A stretch of DNA of 64,000 nt. Source: Streptomyces sp. NBC_01788. GTDB taxonomy: Bacteria; Actinomycetota; Actinomycetes; Streptomycetales; Streptomycetaceae. This document shows positions 52,740-60,915 of the stretch, in pieces. The stretch lies in assembly GCF_035917575.1 (NCBI RefSeq), contig NZ_CP109090.1:7068001-7132000 (forward strand), written 5' to 3'. Below the pieces are notes generated by a model. That model searched no databases, had not been told where the DNA came from, and saw only the letters and a list, made by a program, of their open reading frames with translations. Every line of letters begins with the position of its first letter. The first letter of the stretch is position 1. The translations under genes and the position numbers were made by a program.

Positions 52740-53330
52740 GTCGTTCGTGTCCTCCCGCAGGTGCCGCAGATTGCGCAGCGCCGTGGGCGTCTTCAGCAGG
52801 GCATGGGCGGCGAACGCGGCGAAGAACACCCACGCTCCGTAGAAGTGCAGCGGGTAGAAGGAGCCGGGGAAGACGTAGTCGAGCTGGACGTTGAGCACAC
52901 CGGTCACGAACTCGAACAGTGCGCCGCCCACCAGGAGCAGCAGCGAGATCCGTTCCAGGGCGTGCGCGAGCGAGCGGGCCGGCGGCAGCGCGAACAGCCT
53001 CGGCACCACGGACCACAGCTTGGCGAGCAGGACAGGGATCAGGGTGATGCCGAAGGTGACGTGGACGCCCTGGTTGAGCCGGTACAGCCAGGGCGGGTTC
53101 GTCGGCCAGGCAAAGAGGTAGAAGCCGAGGATTCCCTTGTCCGGTGTCTTGTCGTTCACCGGCGACAGACCGGGGTTGTAGGCGGCGTATGAGACCAGGC
53201 CCGTCACGAACAGCACCGTGATGCCGACGAGCAGGACAAGGCCCAGCACCGAGGTGAACCAGGGGCCGCGCAGGGGGCTGCGCCAGAAGCCGGGCGAGGA
53301 GGGAAGCCGTGAGGCATCGGGGTCGCGCAT
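52740..53330 (-). pseudogene. molybdopterin oxidoreductase, 5' part (membrane domain)
   Basis: The N-terminal ~195 residues of the split oxidoreductase: four to five helices with WFTSVLGLVLLVGITVLFVTG, a PPWLYRLNQGVHVTFGI segment (haem-ligand-like His) and YPLHFYGAWVFFAAFAAHALLKTPTALRNLRHLREDT. Family sequence stops near 52745. About 130 further bases (52611-52740) before the IS110 border are unrelated and end in a stop, implying a second, earlier insertion or rearrangement. Confidence 0.8.
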
Positions 53331-53443
53331 GTCCCGACGGTAGGCCGGAAGCACCCCGCGAAAGGGCGCGCAACCCATGACGAAACGCTGACATCGGGCC
53401 CGGACAGCGGTCCGTGACCGGCCGCGCGGCCTAGCGTTCCGGT

Positions 53444-54871
53444 GTGATCCGTACCCTGCCCTCCACCGAGCGCGGCGCCGCGCGCTCCGGCGCACCGCGT
53501 GGCCGGAGCCGTGACCTGTACGCAGCCGGGGCCGCCGTGCTGCTCGTGACGACGGCCGTGCTGGTCGGCCGCCACATCCAGGGGACCCGCCGGACGTTGT
53601 TCGTCAACTGGCCCCCGTTGCTGGCGTCATGGGAACCCCACCTCGGCCCTGGCACCCCGGTGGCCGTCCTGGTGGCGATCGCCGCAGTGGCGTACGGCCC
53701 CTCCCTCGCGGCCCGTCTCCCCTGGCGGGCCCTGCTTCCCCTGACGTGGGGCACGGCCATGGCCTGGACCTACTCCCTGGCCCTGATCGACGGCTGGCAG
53801 CGGGGCATCGCCGCCCGGCTCACCACCCGCCACGAGTACCTCCAGGTCATCGACCGCTTCCATGACATCCCGGCGGCGCTGCGGGGCTTCACCCAGCACA
53901 TCCTGCTCGGCTCCCCCGACAACTGGCCCGCCCATGTCGCCGGCCACCCACCCGCGTCCACGCTCACCTTCGTCCTGCTCGACCGGGTCGGGCTGCGGGG
54001 CGGGGGCTGGGCCGGGGTGTGGTGCATCACCGTCGGGGCGACGGCCTGCGTGGCTGTGCTGGTCACGGTCCGCGCCCTGGCCGACGAGTCACTCGCGCGA
54101 GGGGCGGCGCCCTTCCTCGCCCTGGCCCCGGCCGCCGTGTGGATGGGCACCTCGGCCGACGCGTACTTCGCGGCGGTGGCCGCGTGGGCAGTGGCGCTGC
54201 TGGCACTGGCGGTCACCGGACGGTCTCTGTGGTGGGCGGGGGCGTCCGGGCTGCTGCTCGGCCTGACCTGCTACCTGTCGTACGGTCTCACGCTCGTAGC
54301 ACTGATGGCGGCGACGGTGCTGGTGCTCGGCCGACCAGGAATCCGGGGGCGCCCCGCTCTGCTGGTGCCTCTGATCGCCGGACTGGCGGTGGTCCCGACG
54401 GTGTTCACGCTCGCCGGGTTCAGCTGGTGGGAGGCGTACCAGCTGCTGGTCACGCGCTACTACCAGGGCGCCGGCGGTGTCCGTCCCTACGGCTACTGGG
54501 TGTGGGCCAACCTCGCCTGCTCGGTACTCATCACGGGCCTGGCGACGGCGGCGGGCCTGCGGCGGGCCGGTGCGGTGCTCGTCCGGCGCCGCGGCGACGT
54601 CCCCGGCCAGGCAGCCGAGGCCCGCCTCGCACTCCTCGTGTCCGCCGCCCTCCTCGCCCTGCTGGTCGCCGACGTGTCCGGCATGAGCAAGGCGGAGACG
54701 GAACGCATCTGGCTGCCCTTCGCAATGTGGCTGCTTCCTGCGTGCGCGTTCCTCACCCGCCCCCAAGCTCTCGGTTCCACTCGAACAGGCGGGGCTTCCG
54801 CCCACGCCTGGCTCACCGCCCAGGCGCTGCTCGCCCTCCTCCTCAACCATCTGCTGCTCACCGGGTGGTGA
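53444..54871 (+). CDS. polytopic membrane protein, possible GT-C type glycosyltransferase
   Basis: A 475-residue protein with about ten or more helices. The first extracytoplasmic loop region has RLTTRHEYLQVIDRFHDIPAALRGFTQHI and HVAGHPPAS, and helices such as WWAGASGLLLGLTCYLSYGLTLVALMAATVLVLG follow. The organisation resembles GT-C mannosyl/arabinosyl-type enzymes, but no family motif is certain. GTG at 53444 has TAGCGT six bases upstream (leaderless). It ends the ordered gene region before decayed DNA. Confidence 0.8.
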   Translation: MIRTLPSTERGAARSGAPRGRSRDLYAAGAAVLLVTTAVLVGRHIQGTRRTLFVNWPPLLASWEPHLGPGTPVAVLVAIAAVAYGPSLAARLPWRALLPLTWGTAMAWTYSLALIDGWQRGIAARLTTRHEYLQVIDRFHDIPAALRGFTQHILLGSPDNWPAHVAGHPPASTLTFVLLDRVGLRGGGWAGVWCITVGATACVAVLVTVRALADESLARGAAPFLALAPAAVWMGTSADAYFAAVAAWAVALLALAVTGRSLWWAGASGLLLGLTCYLSYGLTLVALMAATVLVLGRPGIRGRPALLVPLIAGLAVVPTVFTLAGFSWWEAYQLLVTRYYQGAGGVRPYGYWVWANLACSVLITGLATAAGLRRAGAVLVRRRGDVPGQAAEARLALLVSAALLALLVADVSGMSKAETERIWLPFAMWLLPACAFLTRPQALGSTRTGGASAHAWLTAQALLALLLNHLLLTGW

Positions 54872-55921
54872 CCGCTCCCGAGGAGGCGGAAGCCTGAGGC
54901 CACGACGATCACCGTGACGACCGGGGCGGCTTCGGAACCGGCACCGAGGTCACCCTTACGCCGTGCTTCCTGAGCTCGGCTGCATCCTGCGGGTCGCCGC
55001 GCACGCGATGCGGTCGCCGCCGTGGTCGGTGTCGGCTTCTCGCGATTCCTGTGCCTGATCGAGGACATCTGCGACTGGGCCTGGCGCGGCCCGGAGTGGT
55101 TGCGCCCGGGGCCGGTGGGCCGGTGCTCGGCCGGGTGCCGTTTCGTCCTGCCGGAGATGTACGGGGTCTCGTACGCGTTCCAAGGCCTCGCCGTGCGGGT
55201 GGTCCCGCGTTCAGGCGGGGAGGCGGTGCGTCATCGGGGTCAACGGCTGTCCGAGACTCGTTCCTTATGTCCCCAGGGTGGCCAGGCGGTTGGGGCGGGG
55301 ACCAGGAATCGAGTCCGTGGACGGGACTGTCGCGGTCGAGGCGACCCCGTCAGCCGGCGGTAGCGATGGCCAGGGTGGCGGTGGTGGGCCAACCGGCGCC
55401 ATCGGGATCGAAGTTGTGGATGAGTCGCATCCCCGGCATGGTGCGGGTGCCGGCTTCAAGACGCATCCCGAATCGGTGTACCGCGCTCGGGCCGGCGGGG
55501 CGGTCCAAGGTCCCGGCGTCGCGGAGTTCGGGGAGCCGGTGCCGCCACCACGCACTGAAGTTCGGCCCTGCCGGATCCGCGTCGCACACGGCGGTCAAAG
55601 CCCGGAACCGCGCGCAGGCCTCGCCGGTCCCCGGCTGACCGTCACTGACGGCTCCCACTCGGCATCGGCTTCCACCGGCCGAGGGCGCTGCAGGTGTCCT
55701 CCTCCCCGCCGCCCGCGACGACGCGCGGATCACCGTCCCTGCCCAAAATCGCTTACCTCAGCACCTGAACCCTCAGGAAAAGGAGACCCCGGTCGGCTCC
55801 CCTCCCGTCGGAGCGCAGGTGATTGATCGGGGGCTGGGCCCCTCTCCGTGCGCGGCCGCGCATCCCCCCGCGCTTACTTCTTGTTAGTACTGCAACGGTG
55901 TTCGTGCTGATGGCTGGCCAG
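54872..55921. other. about 1 kb without convincing genes
   Basis: No frame here has both a recognisable family and good start signals. The best candidate is a minus-strand frame at 55350-55733 (127 residues, including FSAWWRHRLPELRDAGTLDR and MRLIHNFDPDGAG), which could be the end of a broken hypothetical gene. The stretch borders transposase remnants and looks like decaying DNA. Confidence 0.5.
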
Positions 55922-56520
55922 TCAGGGGCTGTGTCCGCGGCGTGTGCAGTGACTGAGGCGGGCTTGGTGTTGTCGTCTTCGGCGCCAGTGTGACCAGTGC
56001 AGGATGTGGTCGACGGATGCCGGGCGGCGGTCGGTGAGACGGGTTATCAGACGTCGGATCTCGGCGAGGCTGAGGTGGATGAGCGGGGAGGATCCGTTTC
56101 TGCTTTCCCGGCATCGAGGGCGTGGGCGCGAAGGACGGTCAGGCATGCGTGGGCGGCCATGGCCAGGGTCACGTGGCGGTGCCGGCCGGGGTAACGCCGC
56201 ACCTGGTAGTCATTCAGGCCGCACTCCTGCTTGGCGGTCTGGAAGCATTCCTCGATGGCCCACCGGGTGCCCGCGATGCGGATGAGTTCGTCCAGGGTGG
56301 TGTTGGCTGGGCAGTAGGCGATGTAGTAGGAGTTCTCTTGCGGGCGGCTGACGCTGCGGCGGGCGAGGACCCAGTGTCGGCGGTCTTCGCGGTGCCAGGG
56401 CCTGACCTCCACACGTGCCCAGTCATAGATCCGCGGGCCGTGCGCTCCCTGGCCGCACGAGCGGCGCTTCCACTTCTGCCGCGGCAGGCCGGGGAACACA
56501 TCGTGGACGGGATGGTCGAT
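55922..56520 (-). pseudogene. IS701-family transposase remnant
   Basis: The C-terminal third of an IS701-type transposase: YIAYCPANTTLDELIRIAGTRWAIEECFQTAKQECGLNDYQVRRYPGRHRHVTLAMAAHACL. A frameshift near 56100 moves the normal end (SLAEIRRLITRLTDRRPASV, WSHWRRRRQHQARLSHCTRRG) into another frame that stops at 55922. The N-terminal part is absent. Confidence 0.8.
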
Positions 56521-56525
56521 CGCCC

Positions 56526-57160
56526 AGCAACGCCTTGTCGGCGGCGACCGCGCCTGGCCGTGTGCGCGGGCGGCCGAGAGTGCCGCAGACTTTGATGCCC
56601 TCCAGAACCGGGACGAAGCGGGGGCTGTCGGCTGCCTGCCCCGGAGTGACGACGAACGACAGCGGCCGGCACCGGCGGTCGGCCGAGAGGTGGATCTTGG
56701 TGGTCAGACCGCCGCGGGAGCGGCCCAGTTCGGCCGCGCGGAGCCGGGCTCTGCGACGTCGGCGTGTGCGGCGGCGTTCCTCGCGCGCCACCTGATCGTC
56801 CCCCTCGCCGGGCTGGTCTATCGGGTCGCTTTGCCCCTTTCCAGGAGCCCCTTTTCCTCGACAACGGCCTTCTCCAGGTCCTCCAGGAGTTCGGGGTCGA
56901 CCACCATCCCGGCCGCGTGGTGGTGGGCGCGCGAGACCGTGGAGTCCACACTGACCAGATCGAGGTCGGCCTGCCCGCGGGCCGCGGCCTCGGCGATCAT
57001 CCCGTCCATCAGCGTCCGGAAGGTCCCGGCCGCCACCCAGCGCTGGCACGCGCCGTAGACGGTCGACCAGGAGCCATACTCCTCCGGCACGTACGAACTG
57101 TAGGTGGGGTACCAGGGGCGGCTGAAGGCACGGGGTGACAGACGTCCGCCGCACGCTGCG
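56526..57160 (-). pseudogene. IS5-family transposase remnant
   Basis: Pieces of an IS5-type transposase in two or more frames. One is PEEYGSWSTVYGACQRWVAAGTFRTLMDGMIAEAA with LDLVSVDSTVSRAHHHAAG (catalytic Asp region). Another, after a shift near 56820, is AELGRSRGGLTTKIHLSADRRCRPLSFVVTPGQAADSPRF. The 3' end runs out at AADKALLGD, directly against the IS701 remnant, so the two elements were inserted or deleted into one another. Confidence 0.8.
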
Positions 57161-57190
57161 CTGCTGGAGTGCGCCGGGGAAGGGTGGGGC

Positions 57191-57786
57191 ATGCCGACCG
57201 AACCGGGGACGCTGGAGACGTTGGGGCTCGCGCTGGCGATATCGCTGGTTACGGCCGGCAAGCGGCGGATCGGCGTGCTCCATCAGGCCCGGGACAGGGT
57301 TCTGGCGTCGATGCTCAGGATCGTCTCAGCGGCGGCCCGGCTGCGTGCGGTGGAGGAATCCACCGTCGACGATCCGGGGTGGGCAGACGTGATGCGTGAC
57401 CGTGTGAGGTGGAGCGGGCTCGGTGGATGGCGCAGCTCGACGAGTCGACCATGGTCGACAACCTGGAGAGCTACGCGCCGACCTGGCCGGCGGAGGTTCT
57501 GCGCACGATGATCGGTACCTACGTGACGCACGCCCGCGCGGTGGTGGTCTCCGAGCGCCAGGACGACCGGAAGGCCGAGCTGCTGGTCGAGCTCACCGAG
57601 CCGGTGTGGGAAGTCTTCGGCTCCAGGGGCTGGCAGCGTGGGCCCCGGCTCCTGGCCCGGTCACTCGAACGCCTCGCGGCCACCCTCGATGCGATCGGGG
57701 CCGACGTCGACCGGCAGCTCGACGTCCCAACATCGGATCCCGAATGGCGCGTCCGCGATTCACGGGCAAGGGGCGCTCCGCGTTGA
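57191..57786 (+). pseudogene. unrecognised protein, probably frameshifted
   Basis: Two overlapping plus-strand frames look coding. One runs from ATG 57191 (LAISLVTAGKRRIGVLHQARDRVLASMLRIVSAAARLRAVEE). The other runs from 57409 to 57786 (LDESTMVDNLESYAPTWPAEVLRTMIGTYVTHARAVVVSERQDDRKAELLVELTEPVWEVFG). They may be halves of one gene joined across a shift near 57410. No family is recognised. The surroundings are IS scars and an attachment-like repeat. Confidence 0.35.
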
Positions 57787-58190
57787 ATGAGCTCACCTAT
57801 CGGGAGCAGACCCGTGCGCCCGGGCGACGGTCTGCTGGCTCCGGTAGCTCAAGGGGATTGAGATGCGCGCAGGGTGGTGGGTAGATCGGCGCCGAGAGGG
57901 CCGCGCGGGAGCGGCCCTGGTTTGCAGGCTGCCGTTGCGGCGTGGACACGACGGCGAATCGCGAAGTCGAGGCCGCTGCGCGGGTGAGCGAGCGGCCGGT
58001 GGAGCGGTGGCGCCAGCCTGGCGCGAGCGCGGCGAGGGCGGAGTCCTATCGGAGGGTTCTACGGGGCCGGCTTGAGGACCAGTTGGGGACCACACGGTGT
58101 GCGCGATGGTGCACGACGGAGCCTCCTACGCACACTATCCGCCCTGATTAAGTCTGCTATATCCAGAAAATACCCTTGACCCCTACTCCT

Positions 58191-58294
58191 GGGAGTCAAG
58201 GGGTCGCAGGTTCAAATCCTGTCGTCCCGACTGGAGACAGTCGCAGATCAGGGCCGGTTTCGGAGGCATCCGAAACCGGCCCTTGATCATTCCT
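58191..58294 (+). repeat. partial tRNA-Pro repeat, candidate attachment site
   Basis: From the anticodon loop onward (GGGAGTCAAGGGGTCGCAGG) this stretch matches the 3' half of the two tRNA-Pro genes through the discriminator base at 58230, the spacer and the terminator, with a few changes. The 5' half is absent. The preceding bases instead form CCCTTGAC, pairing with GTCAAGGG. This is what an att site left by an element integrating into tRNA-Pro looks like. Confidence 0.75.
58251..58282 (+). terminator. third copy of the tRNA-Pro terminator hairpin
   Basis: The same 14-bp stem as at 10151 with loop GGCA instead of GACA. Confidence 0.75.
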
Positions 58295-58327
58295 GAGGGC
58301 CGGCTGGGGACCGGGGCCGAACGGCGC

Positions 58328-60604
58328 CTACGCCTTCGGCCCGCTGCCCACTGTCTCCGCACCGGAGTCGTCCTGCGGCTCCACCGGCTCCACCACCGGG
58401 ACGGTGCCCGCGGCGGTCACGACCGGCGGCGTGAGCACCGAGGCGTAGTCGTGCTCGGCGGAGTAGGTGAGGAAGCTCAGGTGCGCCTCGTAGCGGTCCA
58501 GGACGTCGTCGATCACCTGCTGGTGGGACAGGCCCATGAGGTCGTAGCCCTCGGAGCCGGTCTGGGTGAACACCTCGACCCGGTAGTAGACGTCCGTCTG
58601 GCTGGACATGCGTCCGCCGAACATCGGCATCGGGGCCTCGACGGCCTGCACCTGGTAGTGGAAGTCGCGGTGCTCGGGCATCGCGACCACCAGCGCGTGG
58701 CTGGAGATGCCGGTGTGCTCGTCGGGGACCAGGTCCAGCGTGGCCTGGCAGCCCTGCTTCCCGAATTCGCGGACCACATCGGCCAGCGCCGGTTGCACGG
58801 CGCGCTCCATGAACTGGGCCACCTGCTTCTTCGAGGGGTAGGAGCGCATCCGCTCCAGCCGCTGGCGCCAGGTGCGCTCGGGCACGTGGCCACCGTGCGT
58901 CGCCGTCGACTGCCGGCGCAGGACCCGGCCCTCGCGCTCGGCCCGCTCCATGCGCAGGACCTTGGAGAACGAGGCCATCACCAGCCAGGCGATGACCGTC
59001 ACCGGCAGGGCGAAAATGAGCGTCGCGTACTCCATGGTGGTGACCCCGCCGGCCACCAGCATCGCGATGGTCAGCACCGCGGTGAGCACTGCCCAGAAGA
59101 CGCGCAGCCACTTCGCCCCGTCCTGCGACGGGTTGGGGATCGAGGAGGAGAAGTTGGACATCACCATGGCGCCGGAGTTGGCGCTGGTGAGGTAGAACAG
59201 CAATCCGGACAGCGTGCCGAGGCCGATGAGGAAGCCGGCGCCGGGGAACATCCTCAGCAGCGCGTACCAGCCCTCCTCCGGGCTGTGCATGGCCAGCTGG
59301 GCGAACTTCGTGTTCCCGTGCATGACCTGGTACATGGCGCTGTTGCCGAAGATGCTCACGATCAGGAAGTCGCAGAGCACCGGGGCGGTGATGGCGGCGA
59401 TGACGAACTCGCGCAGGGTGCGGCCGCGGGAGATGCGGGCGAGGAACAGGCCCACGAACGGGCCCCAGGCCAGCCAGAAGGCCCAGAAGAACAGGGTCCA
59501 GCCGGCCATCCACTTGGAGCCCCCGTCCTGGTAGGCGAGGGTCTGCAGGGTTCGGTCCGGCAGCGAGAAGACGAACCGGCCGATGTTCTCCACCAGCGCG
59601 TTGAGCAGGAACGCCGACTTTCCGGTCACCAGGATGTAGAGCAGCATGGCCGCCGCGCTCCAGATGTTCAGCTCGGAGATCAGCCGGATCCCCTTGTTCA
59701 CCCCCGAGGTGCAGGCGGCGATGGTCATGATCACGGCCACGACGACCAGCGCGATCTGCAGGGACAGGCCCTCATGGAGGCCGAACAGCGAGGCGAAGCC
59801 GACGTCCAGCAGCACGACGCCGATGCCCATGGAGGTGGCGACGCCGAAGACGGTGCCGACCAGGGTGACGATGTCGATCGTGTCGCCGATCCCGCCGCGG
59901 ACGCGCTTGCCGAGCAGGGGGTACAGGGCGGCCCGGATGGACAGCGGCATGCCCCAGCGGTAGGCGAAGTAGCCCATGGCCATGCCGAGCAGCGCGTACA
60001 TGGACCAGCCGGCCACGCCGTAGTGGAACATGGTCCAGACCACGGCGTCCTGGGCGGCCGCGCCTGTCCGGCCCTCGCCCGTCGGCGGAGCCATGTACTG
60101 GGTGATGGGCCCGGTGACGGAGTAGAACAGCATGTCGATGCCCACGCCGGCGGCGAACAGCATGGCCACCCAGGTGAAGAGCTTGTACTGCGGCCGGGAG
60201 TGGTCGGGACCGAGCCGGACGGAGCCCTCTTTGGACAGCGCGACCCAGAGGACGAACACGATCACCACGGTGACGGTCAGGACGTAGAACCAGCCGAGGT
60301 TCTCCGAGATCCAGGCCACCATGGTCTGCATGGTGCCGGCGGCGTGCGTGGGCACGAGCATCGCCCAGAGGGAGAAGGCGACGATCACAGCCGAGGCGAT
60401 GACGAAGACGCGCCAGTTGACCCTGGGGCCGGGCTCCTCGATGAGCTCCGCGGGGGCCTTGCTGAGTTCCTGGCGGGAGACGGGAGGGCGGTTCTCGGCC
60501 TCCTGGCCGTGGCGCCGCCGTTCGGTGCCGCCGAGGTGGCGGCGTTCGATGGGGGCCTTCGGCGGCTCGCCCCCGGGGCGGGACGTGTCTGCGGCTTCGG
60601 GCAT
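58328..60604 (-). CDS. BCCT-family choline/betaine transporter
   Basis: A 758-residue betaine/choline/carnitine transporter with a ~70-residue hydrophilic N-terminus, 12 helices, and a ~200-residue cytoplasmic C-terminal tail of the BetT type. Family motifs: MLFAAGVGIDMLFYSVTGPI, VVWTMFHYGVAGWSMYALLG, and the signature WTLFFWAFWLAWGPFVGLFLARISRGRT. Na+- or H+-coupled uptake of a quaternary amine in osmotic protection is expected. ATG at 60604 follows AGGAGGAGG. A palindrome at 60730 may be its operator. Confidence 0.94.
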   Translation of the reverse strand: MPEAADTSRPGGEPPKAPIERRHLGGTERRRHGQEAENRPPVSRQELSKAPAELIEEPGPRVNWRVFVIASAVIVAFSLWAMLVPTHAAGTMQTMVAWISENLGWFYVLTVTVVIVFVLWVALSKEGSVRLGPDHSRPQYKLFTWVAMLFAAGVGIDMLFYSVTGPITQYMAPPTGEGRTGAAAQDAVVWTMFHYGVAGWSMYALLGMAMGYFAYRWGMPLSIRAALYPLLGKRVRGGIGDTIDIVTLVGTVFGVATSMGIGVVLLDVGFASLFGLHEGLSLQIALVVVAVIMTIAACTSGVNKGIRLISELNIWSAAAMLLYILVTGKSAFLLNALVENIGRFVFSLPDRTLQTLAYQDGGSKWMAGWTLFFWAFWLAWGPFVGLFLARISRGRTLREFVIAAITAPVLCDFLIVSIFGNSAMYQVMHGNTKFAQLAMHSPEEGWYALLRMFPGAGFLIGLGTLSGLLFYLTSANSGAMVMSNFSSSIPNPSQDGAKWLRVFWAVLTAVLTIAMLVAGGVTTMEYATLIFALPVTVIAWLVMASFSKVLRMERAEREGRVLRRQSTATHGGHVPERTWRQRLERMRSYPSKKQVAQFMERAVQPALADVVREFGKQGCQATLDLVPDEHTGISSHALVVAMPEHRDFHYQVQAVEAPMPMFGGRMSSQTDVYYRVEVFTQTGSEGYDLMGLSHQQVIDDVLDRYEAHLSFLTYSAEHDYASVLTPPVVTAAGTVPVVEPVEPQDDSGAETVGSGPKA

Positions 60605-60729
60605 ACGGTCCTCCTCCTGTCGGAGACGAGTTCGGTCGGGCGTCGGCGTGCGCGGACACCTGCGGCCTCGACCCGAAGGAATGGGGAGGCCGTGCACAGT
60701 GGGCGCCCTGTCGTGGGGCCTGTCAGTAA

Positions 60730-60746
60730 TGTTAGAACGCCTAACA
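60730..60746. promoter_or_regulatory. palindromic operator upstream of the BCCT gene
   Basis: TGTTAG and CTAACA are exact inverted repeats five bases apart, 126 bases upstream of the BCCT start. The size and symmetry suit a TetR-type (BetI-like) repressor. No such gene is in the window. The remainder of the 311-base gap shows nothing else clear. Confidence 0.5.
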
Positions 60747-60915
60747 AAGTGATCTCCGTGAACCGCTTCGGGTTCGGCGGAGGTCTCAGATGTGCGTTCC
60801 ACCTGGGCTTTCGTGGTGCCGATCGGCTTCGTGTCCGGCGGTCGGGGTGTGCCTTTTATCACCGTAAAGCCGTCTTCGCGGGCTCCCGCCGCAGGATCCG
60901 CCGTTCCCCGGCGCG

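Noticed and set aside
45253..54871. Treating the whole 44.6-58.2 kb interval as an integrative element
   Set aside because: The genes look like normal chromosomal metabolism and signalling with native codon use, and there are no replication or transfer genes. Only the ends carry element scars.
55022..55363. Plus-strand frame FLCLIEDICDWAW as a gene
   Set aside because: No family, poor codon-position bias and no clear start signal.
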